Below are positions 35,101 to 43,245 of a stretch of 49,343 nucleotides of DNA, piece by piece. A program made the translations under genes and the position numbers. The stretch covers positions 1 to 49,343 of the forward strand of contig DHEF01000037.1 of the NCBI GenBank assembly GCA_002399735.1, written 5' to 3'. The notes under the pieces are model-generated. The model had not been told where the DNA came from. It made no database searches and saw only the letters and a program-made list of their open reading frames with translations. The stretch is from Chitinophagaceae bacterium UBA4857. Its GTDB lineage: Bacteria; Bacteroidota; Bacteroidia; Chitinophagales; Chitinophagaceae. Positions within the stretch are counted from its first letter, which is position 1. Every line of letters begins with the position of its first letter.

Positions 35101-35255
35101 GTAACCTGTTTACCTTTACTAAATACCCTGGTGGAGATCCGGAAATTACCCGTGATTTTGAAAACCCTCAGGATCGAAACCTGAGCCCGAATATTACTTA
35201 TTTAACAGCGCCATCGCAACGTAATATCATTTTTGGATTAAACCTATCCTTTTAA
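32175..35255 (+). CDS. susC: SusC/RagA-family TonB-dependent outer-membrane transporter
   Basis: 1026 aa from the ATG at 32175; a TTG six bases upstream is the alternative. Signal peptide ending at ALAQ, then a carboxypeptidase-regulatory-like beta domain (about 22-100, ITGKVSDRDGGPVAGANVSV). A TonB-box-type segment (EDVVVVGYGTQRKKEVTGA), a plug domain (SIPV-like region through YGSRGANGVILVTTKRG) and a 22-stranded barrel ending in the terminal Phe (IIFGLNLSF) follow. It imports oligosaccharides captured by the SusD partner encoded 20 bp downstream. The adjoining amylase indicates maltodextrins, though this is inferred from context. Confidence 0.95.
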   Translation: MLCTKWLRAAVTFSLLFISLFALAQDKVITGKVSDRDGGPVAGANVSVKGTTRVTQTGTDGSFSIQAAANATTLVISSVGFTTQEVDIAGRSSVDISLASSNTDLEDVVVVGYGTQRKKEVTGAISKVTGEKMNAIPVPSFEAALQGKAPGVQIMQGNGLAGSGAVIRIRGVGSISASADPLYVIDGVPIVADPFLRGNSGGMNQNPLASINPADIESVEILKDAGATGIYGSRGANGVILVTTKRGKSGKPSFNYFNKIGFSNAAIKPEFVNGQEWLQLRQEAWHNSGNTGQAPLPGNLTYAQANANNTDWWDLLTQTGIINEHNLSLNAGTKKLKTFANVSYSDNEGYIKANSYTRFGARLNMDYMPHRIVKIALTTGFNKGINKRVPAAWDGGIGDAMSGALPIFSVYDEDGDYNVNTTNPIRRLEQTKRREVDNRFLGGLSVEVQPFKNFFLKASGNLEYRNAFDDQFETYIWTQKPVEDSGVIRRSPYWGTNWNTSLTANYLWNMGEKHKFNFLVGQENQSVSLKDYSGYDFFQWSGKPYWTDVNTRQSYKNLRKRNLDNDQIVERQREAWTFTSFFGRLNYSIADKYFFQVTGRLDGSSKFGTNNKYGFFPAASAAWAVSEESFLQDVSWVDLLKLRASYGIVGNANIPSGVYYDNFQRGGTNYNGAQTLYLNSLGNPDLQWENMRNLDAAVEFGLFKGRVTGELAYYRKVSTDILLSPGISPSATGVGNIWRNLNDTKILNEGLEFSANIKVIDNKDLKWTVGGNIARNYNEVLKYELGPDAVSGGTNDTRIVEGLPLGVNYLVRYHGVDPTDGLPIWLDNTGKQTKTFSLNHRVFAGSVLPDYIGGFNTALEYKNFELSALFSFVIGGNIYENSAKYQFLGASTRNWNFRTDLLDRWVNPGDETQYPKIMYNAADYPGVPSEDQFNSTMFLREADYMRLRELSLSYRFDPAKLAKCRIKGLRLFATASNLFTFTKYPGGDPEITRDFENPQDRNLSPNITYLTAPSQRNIIFGLNLSF

Positions 35256-35275
35256 GCCTTAAACAGATTGCAAGT

Positions 35276-36670
35276 ATGAAAAAGATAATATATTTCACCC
35301 TGATGGCTGTAGTGTTTACAAGTGCATTCAGCAGTTGTAAAAAATTCTTAGAAAGACCACCGGCCGGTCAGATGACAGAAGAAGAAGCCTTAAAAGATGA
35401 AGCCGGATTTATGGCGTTATTAAATGGTGAGTATACTCTGTTAGCCAATAACGAATTTTTTGGTGGCCGTTTACAGACAGCAGCCGAACTGTTAGCAGAT
35501 CAGGTAGATGGAAGCCGTTTTACAGGCGATTTTTCTGAAATTTTCAGAAGACAGAATTCCATATTTGGTGGTTTTAGAGACGGATTATATAACAACGGTT
35601 ACCGTGTTATTAATGTTGCTAATTTATTATTAAGTAAACTAAATCTAATAAAAGCAGGTGAACAGGATAATGCGAAAGGCCAGGCATTATTATTCCGTGC
35701 CATTGGGCATTTTGAAATGGTACGTTTGTTTGCACAACCATATGGGTACACCAGTGATAACAGCCATGACGGTATTCCTTTACGCATATCAGTAGATATT
35801 ACTTCGGTTCAACGTTCTACGGTTGCCGAGATATATACACAGATTATAAGTGATTTAAAAGAAGCCGAACAGTTATTACCTGACACTTATCCCAGTAATT
35901 ATAAAGCAACCAAATGGGCTGCAAAAGCTTTTCTGGCTAAAGTTTATTTTCAAATGAATGACTTTACCAATGCTTATGCATCGGCATCTGAAGTAGTAGG
36001 TAATACGACATTTGTGTTGGATAATGCTTATAACTTGCGTTACTCACCGGCTTTAAGTAAAGAGGGCATTTTTGCCATACAAAATGTAAATAACTTTTAC
36101 AGTCCGGGTGGCGAATTAAGGGGTAACTATCGTTCTGACTTAGCTATACCGGTATTAAATTATACCAATCAGTTTTTTACATTAGCTACACAAGATCCGG
36201 CTGATGTACGTAAAGCTTGGTACAGCAGTACTTTACAAACTGACTATAAAGTTCTGACTAAATACAATCGTGACTTTTTTGATTTGCCAATTGTACACCT
36301 AACCGAAATAAAGCTAATATTAGCAGAAAGTGGTGCTGAAATTGCTGCTGCTAATCCGGGGGCTTTAGCTGCTGCCATTACTAACATTAATCAAATTTTA
36401 TCTCGTGCTTACGGGGGTACAGCCCGTAACCTGGGTGTAAATGCAACAGCAGGGTTGGTAATTAGTACAGCCCGTAAAGAAAGAGAATTAGAATTGGTAG
36501 GTGAAGGAAACCGTTATCACGAAATAAAGCGTATTGGTGCCCGAAATAATACCAGTGTAGATCGTCGCGGTTCGCCATGGAATTGTAATGGCTTTATACT
36601 GCAATTTCCTAAAGCCGAGCAGGATGCTATGACCAGTTTCAGATTAAACCCCGAAGGCGGTTGTTTTTAA
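35276..36670 (+). CDS. susD: SusD/RagB-family glycan-binding lipoprotein
   Basis: A 464-aa surface lipoprotein. The signal peptide ends at the lipobox Cys in FSSCKKFLERPP (about 20-21), typical of SusD. TPR-like helices carry the family signatures KGQALLFRAIGHFEMVRLFAQPYG and KATKWAAKAFLAKVYFQM, and near the end the conserved RKERELELVGEGNRYHEIKR. It covers the SusC barrel and hands over glycans. Slightly shorter than many SusD proteins but complete, with no frameshift. Second gene of the susC operon. Confidence 0.95.
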   Translation: MKKIIYFTLMAVVFTSAFSSCKKFLERPPAGQMTEEEALKDEAGFMALLNGEYTLLANNEFFGGRLQTAAELLADQVDGSRFTGDFSEIFRRQNSIFGGFRDGLYNNGYRVINVANLLLSKLNLIKAGEQDNAKGQALLFRAIGHFEMVRLFAQPYGYTSDNSHDGIPLRISVDITSVQRSTVAEIYTQIISDLKEAEQLLPDTYPSNYKATKWAAKAFLAKVYFQMNDFTNAYASASEVVGNTTFVLDNAYNLRYSPALSKEGIFAIQNVNNFYSPGGELRGNYRSDLAIPVLNYTNQFFTLATQDPADVRKAWYSSTLQTDYKVLTKYNRDFFDLPIVHLTEIKLILAESGAEIAAANPGALAAAITNINQILSRAYGGTARNLGVNATAGLVISTARKERELELVGEGNRYHEIKRIGARNNTSVDRRGSPWNCNGFILQFPKAEQDAMTSFRLNPEGGCF

Positions 36671-36691
36671 AAAAATTAAACTGATTGTTAT

Positions 36692-37204
36692 ATGAAAAAT
36701 ATTATTCTAAAAATTTCATTCTTACTTTTTATTTCAGCCGCAATTATTGGGTGTCAGCCTGATAAAGTGGGCGAAATAGGTGCTATAAGAGATGTTCCGG
36801 CCAGCTTTGCAGGTTCATGGAAATTAACCAAAGCAGTACAGGTAGATGAAGATGTGAAACGTAAAGGCAGTAGTTTCATCTTTAATACTATCGATTTAAC
36901 AACGCTGTTCCCTTATACGGATTTTAAGTTAACCTTAAACGCTAACAATGGTTCGCCAAGTACTTTTACCGCCGATGCCGGTGCTTCACCTGCTATTATT
37001 GGTTTAACCAATGGTACATGGGCTGTAGATGACATGAAAGCGCCTAAAGCAATTATTTTTAAAAACGGCTCATCAACAGAAGAGGTTACACTCGGAGCCT
37101 ATCCTATAGGCGGTAATAACAAGCTAACGTTCAGAATAGAACGTAATGATGTAGAAACGGGTAAGTTGATGATGTCTTACACCTATGAATTTACAAAACA
37201 ATAA
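36692..37204 (+). CDS. Small lipoprotein of the sus operon (DUF5004-like)
   Basis: A 170-aa lipoprotein: MKNIILKISFLLFISAAIIGC gives the signal and lipobox Cys at 21. The mature part is a lipocalin-like or small beta-sandwich domain starting with SFAGSWKLTKAVQVDEDV and ending with a TYEFTKQ strand. The SWKLT opening resembles DUF5004/lipocalin-like proteins that often follow susD. It lies 21 bp after susD in the same operon, so a role in surface glycan handling is likely, but the fold assignment is tentative. Confidence 0.6.
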   Translation: MKNIILKISFLLFISAAIIGCQPDKVGEIGAIRDVPASFAGSWKLTKAVQVDEDVKRKGSSFIFNTIDLTTLFPYTDFKLTLNANNGSPSTFTADAGASPAIIGLTNGTWAVDDMKAPKAIIFKNGSSTEEVTLGAYPIGGNNKLTFRIERNDVETGKLMMSYTYEFTKQ

Positions 37205-37291
37205 AACTGTTGTTGTATGAAATATGCCGGAAAACCCTAAGGCGCAAGCAAGTTTTTTTGGCAAATTCCAAGTAGCATTAAAAATAATCAC

Positions 37292-38050
37292 ATGAAAAAA
37301 ATATTGTTTACATGTTTAATAATGGGATTGGCTTTTATTACAAAAGCACAAAATCCAACCTTTTCTCCGGCTATTTTCAGTGCCGAGGATGAGGTTACGT
37401 TTATAGTAGATGTGAGTGGCACACCACTTGCCGATCAGCCGGAAGCTTACCTTTGGATGTGGTCTAGTGCAGGAGATAGTCCGGCAAATGGAGATTGGGG
37501 TAATTCCTCAGAAGCAGCAAAATTGACACATGTTAGTGGAAATAAATGGAGCTATACTTTTACAGCTACAATTCTATGGGGGCGTCCGCCTTCTGACTTA
37601 ACAAGCTTTGGGTTCTTGGTAAAAACAAAATCCGGCTCGGCAAAAACAGGTGATTATAATCCGTTTGCTTTTGACCCGCTCATTTTCGTACCCACAATGT
37701 TAAGAGTATTTCCTACTAAAGCAGGTAGTACTGATATAATTACAGTAAACTTTGACAGAACTTTAGGTGCTACGGTTGATGAACAACGTATGACACCGGT
37801 AACAGCAACTATTACTGCATTTGATGAAACAGACGCTCAGGTAGGTACTCCTATCACCATTCCTGTTCGTGTTTTACAAACCAATATATGGGCCGCAACC
37901 TTTAATCCAAAGTCTCGTTTTACACCGGGCGCAGGCCATATATTAAAAAAGTTTACCTATAAGTTTAATGGTACCGTATTGGGAACAAGTGGTGCCCCGG
38001 TAAATGTAAGTTCGTCAGAAGCTTCTTACGAATTTGTAAACCTTAACTAA
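37292..38050 (+). CDS. Exported beta-sandwich protein of the sus operon
   Basis: A 252-aa protein with a signal peptide (MKKILFTCLIMGLAFITKAQ, cleavage about 19-20) and no lipobox Cys. The first 120 residues (FSAEDEVTFIVDVSG, AYLWMWSS, KWSYTFTAT, FGFLVKTKSGSAKTGDYN) align by eye with the N-terminal domain of the secreted amylase in this locus. This suggests a shared carbohydrate-binding or spacer module. The C-terminal part is another beta domain. It lies between two lipoprotein genes of the operon, 87 bp after the DUF5004-like gene. It may be a surface starch-binding accessory protein. Confidence 0.6.
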   Translation: MKKILFTCLIMGLAFITKAQNPTFSPAIFSAEDEVTFIVDVSGTPLADQPEAYLWMWSSAGDSPANGDWGNSSEAAKLTHVSGNKWSYTFTATILWGRPPSDLTSFGFLVKTKSGSAKTGDYNPFAFDPLIFVPTMLRVFPTKAGSTDIITVNFDRTLGATVDEQRMTPVTATITAFDETDAQVGTPITIPVRVLQTNIWAATFNPKSRFTPGAGHILKKFTYKFNGTVLGTSGAPVNVSSSEASYEFVNLN

Positions 38051-38074
38051 TACATAGCTCTTGTCATATTTAAA

Positions 38075-39922
38075 ATGATTATGATGAAAAATATTGCTCT
38101 TTTTATAACTGCAACATTTATAATCCTAACAGGTTGTAAAAAAGCAGACTTTAACGATAACACCGTAACCGGTGAAGGTCTGGTTGATTTTTCTTTAATT
38201 GAACCAACTTCAGGTTCTTCATTACAACTAAACTCGGCCATACCTAATACTGTTATTCCTTTTAAATGGAATGCGTCTAAACCGGGTTTAAACACAGCGC
38301 CCCAATATAAAGTAGTAGCCATTTTAAGGGAGGCTGGTGATTTTGCAGCACCCTTGCTTTCATTCGAATCAGGCAATGGTGGCCAGGCAACAAACCTCGA
38401 TCTTACTTATAAACAATTAGATGATGCATTAGCCGCTAAAGGCATTGCGGCAGGTGCAACAACCAACTTAAAATGGTCGGTAATTGCCAGCAATGGTGAT
38501 AAGGAGTTATTGTCACAAAGTGTGTTTTTTCTTAACGTAAGAAGATTTAAAGATGGCGCCAGTCCTTTTTACTTATTAGGTCCGGTTTCTTCTATGAAAA
38601 CAGTAACACTAAACCCTGGTTCTACTACACAAAACATGGTTTTTAACTGGACACGTTCTAAGCCCGCATCCGGAGGACCAGCCATAACTTATAAAGTATT
38701 GTTTGCAGAAAGAAAAGTAGATGCAGATGATAATGTATTACCTGTAGACTGGAGCAATCCTTTGTTTTCTATCAATGCAGATAACGTAGGAACTGATAGC
38801 CTCGCAACTATTTCTTATAAAAATTTCAGTGATTTATTAACTGCAAATGGTTTCACAAGTTTACCCGCTGCGGCAAATCTTTTATGGACGGTATCTGCCA
38901 CTTCCGGTGACTGGCGTCAGGTATCCGACTATCAAAATGAGTTATCTATAATTCGTGAGGTAAAAGTATATATAGTTGGCGGAGCAACACCAAATGGTTG
39001 GGATATTGCTACGGCATTACGTTTAACCGAAGATCCTCGCTTTCCGGGTACTTATTTTATTTATGTTTACTTAAAAGCTGACCAGATAAAATTTGCCAAT
39101 GCACAGCAATGGCCTCCGGCCGAAGGTGTAGTTGATTGGGGCCAAGCTCCGGGCCAACCCGCAGGCACATTAACAGAAGATAGCGAAGAAAATATTAACA
39201 TTACAACAGCAGGTGTTTACCGGGTTACGGTAGATTTAACGAATAACAAATATTATCTGCAAACAGCAACAGCCAACGGTATAGGCGGTATGGGTATGAT
39301 TGGCGGTTTTCAGGGCTGGAGCCAGCCGGCAACAAAAATGCAATACCTCTCTCAAGGGCTGTTTATGTATATTACCAATATGAACCAAAATGACGAATTT
39401 AAGTTTCATGATGGTAACGATTGGGATAATGGTGCTAATAATAAGAACCGTTGGTTTGCATTAGATAATACTGAAAAAATGGTTATCGATCCGGGAGCGG
39501 GGTATGGCAACTTTAAATGGCCAAATGCTAACGGTAGAGTAAGGGCTATTTGGGATGGTTCAAACCCGTTAAACCTAACGTATCTTATTAACTCGGCTGA
39601 CGAAATGCGTGTAGTGGGTGATGGTATTAACCAGGCGGGAGTGTTAGATTGGAACCCACCAAGTTCTCCTCAAATGACTTATGCCGGCAATGGTGTGTGG
39701 ACAATTACACTTGCCTTAAAAGCCAATGGCGAAATTAAATTTCTTGCAGGTAATGATTGGGGAGCATTTGACTATGAAGACAATAGTGGTCAGAGTAACG
39801 AAATTGGTGTAGCCAAACCTATAAGCTGGACAGGTGGAAATGGTAACTTTAAAACCCCTGCCACCGCGGGTACTTATACCATTACGCTAAACGAGTATGC
39901 GCAAACGGTAACCATACAATAA
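38075..39922 (+). CDS. SusE/SusF-family starch-binding outer-membrane lipoprotein
   Basis: A 615-aa lipoprotein: MIMMKNIALFITATFIILTGC, lipobox Cys about 21. Starts at 38081 or 38084 are equally possible, since three ATGs lie together. The first two Ig-like SusE N-terminal domains (about 25-145 and 155-290) contain FKWNASKPG and FNWTRSKPASGGP. Three starch-binding-type modules follow, each opening with a GG or GDGI signature: KVYIVGGATPNGWDI (about 302), MIGGFQGWSQ (about 404) and MRVVGDGINQAGVLDW (about 508). It holds starch at the cell surface for the amylase and SusCD. It is the last gene of the operon, with a terminator 20 bp downstream. Confidence 0.9.
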   Translation: MIMMKNIALFITATFIILTGCKKADFNDNTVTGEGLVDFSLIEPTSGSSLQLNSAIPNTVIPFKWNASKPGLNTAPQYKVVAILREAGDFAAPLLSFESGNGGQATNLDLTYKQLDDALAAKGIAAGATTNLKWSVIASNGDKELLSQSVFFLNVRRFKDGASPFYLLGPVSSMKTVTLNPGSTTQNMVFNWTRSKPASGGPAITYKVLFAERKVDADDNVLPVDWSNPLFSINADNVGTDSLATISYKNFSDLLTANGFTSLPAAANLLWTVSATSGDWRQVSDYQNELSIIREVKVYIVGGATPNGWDIATALRLTEDPRFPGTYFIYVYLKADQIKFANAQQWPPAEGVVDWGQAPGQPAGTLTEDSEENINITTAGVYRVTVDLTNNKYYLQTATANGIGGMGMIGGFQGWSQPATKMQYLSQGLFMYITNMNQNDEFKFHDGNDWDNGANNKNRWFALDNTEKMVIDPGAGYGNFKWPNANGRVRAIWDGSNPLNLTYLINSADEMRVVGDGINQAGVLDWNPPSSPQMTYAGNGVWTITLALKANGEIKFLAGNDWGAFDYEDNSGQSNEIGVAKPISWTGGNGNFKTPATAGTYTITLNEYAQTVTIQ

Positions 39923-39943
39923 GGCATAAACAACACAACATAT

Positions 39944-39976
39944 AAGCCGGTGCAATCTATGCATCGGCTTTTTTAT
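39944..39976 (+). terminator. Rho-independent terminator of the sus operon
   Basis: Imperfect 10-bp stem AAGCCGgTGC / GCAtCGGCTT (39944-39953 / 39961-39970), 7-nt loop and a T-run. Confidence 0.85.
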
Positions 39977-39979
39977 TTG

Positions 39980-40500
39980 CAGTGTCCTTTGCTTCGAGTC
40001 TTGTCACATAAACCAAGGTTCGTTCCTCGCCTACTTGCTCACAGGGCACTTATGCAGGGCGGGTAACTCGTTAGCCACCTTCGCAGAAAGCAATCTTTAC
40101 AACTTTATCACTCAGTTATGTTATATCTTTTGCCGCGGCTACATGGCCAATCTTTCGCAAAAGGATGTCGCTACAATCTCTCACTCTTTTGCAATTGACA
40201 ATTGCAGTATGTTGCTTGTCATGATAGAAGCATAATAGCTAAACGAATGCAAATTTTGTTATGCCGAGACACAAATAAGAGAGAGGTTAAGTTCTTTAAA
40301 ATGACAAGAACACTGTCAGGTTGAGCCTGACGAAGCCCGCACACTCATTTTACACGAATTGAATAATTGAAACATTTGATAATGTTGATTGCGTAGCGGT
40401 ATAAAGAATGGTATCTGGCTGCAGTGTTATTTGTTTAGCCCGACTTAGGCTGCCATTAAAAACTATGAATGATTTATCAGAAAGCTAAAAGAAGACTTCA
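39980..40500. other. Non-coding stretch between the sus operon and the XRE gene
   Basis: I see no convincing gene in these 520 bases. They hold a GC-richer block (about 40020-40085), the perfect inverted repeat TGCAATTG-A-CAATTGCA (40190-40206) and a family-2 repeat GTCAGG-TTGAG-CCTGAC (40315-40331). The composition shift suggests a boundary between the core sus locus and the accessory region to the right. Confidence 0.5.
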
Positions 40501-40502
40501 GG

Positions 40503-40868
40503 TTATTTCTTTGTAATTCTTTCCTCAATTACCTGGTTATACTTTTCCAGTAGTTCAAGGTATTTATCTTTCCATTTTTCCAGCAATTGAATGGCATCTT
40601 CCAATGTAACAGGTTTACTGTAATTATCGCCGGGTTCTTCCACAATATATTTGGGCATATCGGGGAACTCTTCCGTAAAATCATAACGAATAGCTTTCCC
40701 GTAAGCCATCAGGATATGGTAGTCCAGCGTGGGATTCTCAATATGTTTGTAATAAGCCGAACGACTGTACCCGGCCTTATGGGCCACATCCTCTTTATTG
40801 CGGCCGGTTCCCTCCACGACAGTAGCTAATACTTGTCCACGGTTTAATTTAGTTCTTTTTGTTTTCAC
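40503..40868 (-). CDS. XRE-like helix-turn-helix regulator with C-terminal coiled coil
   Basis: A 121-aa small regulator starting at a GTG (40868), the first available start. The HTH is at about residues 14-50 (VLATVVEGTGRNKEDVAHKAGYSRSAYYKHIEN, read in parts). A linker and a C-terminal coiled coil (about 88-118, EDAIQLLEKWKDKYLELLEKYNQV) are probably for dimerisation. It diverges from the sigma-like/dCas12f operon across 406 bp that contain repeated GTTTAC motifs and inverted repeats. It is a natural candidate to control itself and the operon. Related small HTH-coiled-coil proteins are common in Bacteroidota, with unknown roles. Confidence 0.75.
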   Translation of the reverse strand: MKTKRTKLNRGQVLATVVEGTGRNKEDVAHKAGYSRSAYYKHIENPTLDYHILMAYGKAIRYDFTEEFPDMPKYIVEEPGDNYSKPVTLEDAIQLLEKWKDKYLELLEKYNQVIEERITKK

Positions 40869-40921
40869 CGTAGTAAAGAAATTAACTGATATGTATAAAA
40901 AAAGCTACAAAAATTTACAAT

Positions 40922-40953
40922 AGTAAACATTTAATTGTGTAATATTGTTTACT
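40922..40953. promoter_or_regulatory. Inverted repeat AGTAAACA / TGTTTACT upstream of the XRE gene
   Basis: Perfect 8-bp arms (40922-40929 / 40946-40953) 54 bp from the XRE start. GTTTAC recurs at 40986, 41202 (as GTAAAC) and 41255, so the 406-bp intergenic region has about five copies. Candidate operators for the adjacent regulator. Confidence 0.5.
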
Positions 40954-41221
40954 GTTGTTCATTTTATTAAAAAAATTACTCAATTGTTTACCGGTTAGCC
41001 TTAATTCATAAGGTTATAAACAGGCATAAATTGTATAAAGCCTGTTATCATCGTTAAAAAACATAGCATAGTTAAAATCATTGAGCAATTGAACAGGTGA
41101 TGTAAAGAACAGCAGTTAAAACATTAAACCATTTAAAATAACTGATGTGTTAAACCCTTATCACCATAAATCAATACATCTCCTGCTGACAAGGTTTGCC
41201 TGTAAACCTAAAAACCCTGTG

Positions 41222-41267
41222 TAGTTAAGATTCAAAAGAATAGTATATTTTTTTGTTTACTTAACTA
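41222..41267. promoter_or_regulatory. Inverted repeat immediately upstream of the sigma-like gene
   Basis: Perfect 8-bp arms TAGTTAAG / CTTAACTA (41222-41229 / 41260-41267), the second arm overlapping a GTTTAC copy and ending 7 bp before the ATG. Candidate operator for the sigma/dCas12f operon. Confidence 0.45.
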
Positions 41268-41274
41268 ATTACTG

Positions 41275-42081
41275 ATGCAAAACATTCTTTTAAAAGATTG
41301 TTTAGAAAACTATTTCCATCACCATGGCTTTGTTACCGGTGAAGAAAAGTCTTTGGAATATGTTTATAAACATGCCTGGCCGCCATTACAACAAACAGGC
41401 CTCAATATTATCAATAACGAGTTTGTAATCTCCTGTTTGCTACAGGACGCAATAATTAAATGTTGGCAACACAGAACTGACATGGAAAATATCCGGCATA
41501 TTTATTTTTTTATCAGGCAGGACCTGGTATGGAAATGTTTTGCATGGTTACGTAGCAGACAGTACATCTTTTACCATCGCCGTTGTACCGGGCTTGATAA
41601 TATCAGTCCGCCTGAAGAATACCAGGCCGTATTAAACCAAACCGGTACAACAGATATGTATCGGAACCAGGACGAGTTAACCAGGTTGGTTTATAATGCG
41701 ATGCCTTTTCTGCCTCAAACAAAGCAAAATATGATGACGCTTGCTTTTAAATATGGCTTTAACAGTAAACAAATAGCGAAACGGTGTGGGGTTTCTACCA
41801 TGGCAGTGGCCCTTCAACTAAAGGAGAGCATACAATATCTCAGGAAAATAATTCATAAAAATCCTGCTGTTCAACAAAAACCAAAAGATGAAGTAATTGA
41901 TTTTAACCTGAACAAGTTAGATGCCATCAAGGCAAAAATTGTTGTGATGCGACGTATGGAGAACAAGAGCTTTGATGGTATAGCAGCCTCTATTGGGTTA
42001 GACTCAACAGAAGTAAAGCACCATTACATGGAAGCCTTAAAAATAATCAGAAATAAAAATGATATACCGGTAAAAATGTAA
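41275..42081 (+). CDS. ECF sigma-70-like factor paired with dead Cas12f
   Basis: A 268-aa protein. Residues about 25-105 read as a sigma-2-like helical region (EYVYKHAWPPL, FVISCLLQDAIIKCWQHR, IRQDLVWKCFAWLRSRQY, the last being the basic -10/core-binding part). Residues about 140-193 are sigma-4-like, with the HTH FNSKQIAKRCGVSTMAVALQ. Unusually, a second HTH-like unit follows at about 215-262 (KSFDGIAASIGLDSTEVKHH), making it about 80 residues longer than a normal ECF sigma. No anti-sigma gene is adjacent. It is 60 bp upstream of, and on the same strand as, the nuclease-dead Cas12f gene, so the two are likely co-transcribed. The likely role is to recruit RNA polymerase to sites chosen by dCas12f and its guide. 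Confidence 0.75.
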   Translation: MQNILLKDCLENYFHHHGFVTGEEKSLEYVYKHAWPPLQQTGLNIINNEFVISCLLQDAIIKCWQHRTDMENIRHIYFFIRQDLVWKCFAWLRSRQYIFYHRRCTGLDNISPPEEYQAVLNQTGTTDMYRNQDELTRLVYNAMPFLPQTKQNMMTLAFKYGFNSKQIAKRCGVSTMAVALQLKESIQYLRKIIHKNPAVQQKPKDEVIDFNLNKLDAIKAKIVVMRRMENKSFDGIAASIGLDSTEVKHHYMEALKIIRNKNDIPVKM

Positions 42082-42141
42082 ACCACATATACGCAGGTTA
42101 TACTTAGCCATAAACCGGCTGTCACCCGTTAAACAATTTTT

Positions 42142-43245
42142 ATGAAAAAAGACACCGTTTATTTAACCAGAAAAATTCAGCTTCGTATTAATCATCCTGA
42201 TGCCGCAACAAGAAAAAAGATGAATGATACATTGTATAACTGGCAATACAACTGTTTTCGTAGTGCCAATTATATTTTCATTCACCAGTTTTTACAGGAT
42301 AATATTGCTTCTGTATTTTATTTTAAAGAAGACGTGAAACTCAAACTGGCCTCTTTTTTAAAAGATGATGAAGGTGCTTTAACTACGTCCCGACTGAATA
42401 CTACTTACCAGGTGTTGTCCAGTTATTTTAAAAAGAAACTACCCTCCGATATTTATACCGGCCTCAACAACAAATTGGTTAATCATTACAATAAAGACCG
42501 GGAACTGTATATAAGTGGCAAAAAAGCATTACCCAACTACAGAAACGATATGCCGATGCCTATAAAAAAGCGAAGTATAAAATCAATGTGCTGGGATGCG
42601 GAACAAAAAAATGTACAATTTACACTGTTCGGTATTCCTTTCGTTACGGTATTGGGTCGGGTGTATGATGATAAAAGAATGTTATTGCAAAACCTGATGA
42701 ACGGCAGTTTACAATTTTGTGATAGTGCCATACAAATTAAAAACAGGAAACTATATTTACTCGCTACTTTTCAACCAAGGCCCGAAGAAAAACCGGACAC
42801 GGCTAATCTTGTGGCTGAAGTAAACTTATCTATTGACTATCCATTACAGGTGAAAATTGAAAAATACCAATACAATATTGGCAATAAAGAGGAGTTTCTG
42901 TACCGGCGCCTGGCTATACAGGCTGCAATAAAAAGAGCGCAGGCTTCGGTTGGTTTTACAAAAGGCGGGCATGGTACCAAACGTAAATTTAAAGTTGTTA
43001 CAAAATATAAGGAGGTGGAGAAAAATTATATCACACAAAAACTGCACCTGTACAGCCGTCGCCTCGTGCAACTATGTAAAAAACACCATGTAGGTGCCAT
43101 TATTCTTTTAAACCAGTCGGCAAAACAAACCGCTATACGTGAAAAAGAAAATAGTTTCCTCTTACGAAACTGGAGTATGTCCGGTTTAAGAGATAAAATT
43201 GTGTACAAGGCCAGGCTTGCTTCTATAGAAGTGATAGAGGAGTAA
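42142..43245 (+). CDS. Nuclease-dead Cas12f/TnpB-family RNA-guided protein (dCas12f)
   Basis: A 367-aa protein. The C-terminal half has Cas12f/TnpB landmarks: GGHGTKRKFK (275-284), a basic helical stretch leading to SRRLVQLCKKHHVGAIIL (about 305-322), and SFLLRNWSMSGLRDKIVYKA (338-357). The RuvC-I Asp is replaced (VNLSI, Asn228, where VDLGI is expected). The RuvC-II Glu is lost (IILLNQS at 320-326, where an EDL-type motif is expected). The chain stops at SIEVIEE, before the zinc ribbon and the RuvC-III Asp. All three catalytic positions are therefore missing while the rest is intact, which argues for exaptation rather than decay. No TnpA or IS ends are present. The upstream partner is sigma-like and a structured RNA lies downstream. 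Confidence 0.85.
   Translation: MKKDTVYLTRKIQLRINHPDAATRKKMNDTLYNWQYNCFRSANYIFIHQFLQDNIASVFYFKEDVKLKLASFLKDDEGALTTSRLNTTYQVLSSYFKKKLPSDIYTGLNNKLVNHYNKDRELYISGKKALPNYRNDMPMPIKKRSIKSMCWDAEQKNVQFTLFGIPFVTVLGRVYDDKRMLLQNLMNGSLQFCDSAIQIKNRKLYLLATFQPRPEEKPDTANLVAEVNLSIDYPLQVKIEKYQYNIGNKEEFLYRRLAIQAAIKRAQASVGFTKGGHGTKRKFKVVTKYKEVEKNYITQKLHLYSRRLVQLCKKHHVGAIILLNQSAKQTAIREKENSFLLRNWSMSGLRDKIVYKARLASIEVIEE

Noticed and set aside
40035..40235. 66-codon plus-strand ORF in the gap after the sus operon
   Set aside because: No signal, motif or ribosome-binding context, with an unusual composition; more likely chance within a non-coding block.
42142..43245. IS605/IS607-type transposon carrying tnpB
   Set aside because: No TnpA gene or recognisable element ends flank the gene, and its nuclease residues are lost in a pattern better explained by exaptation.
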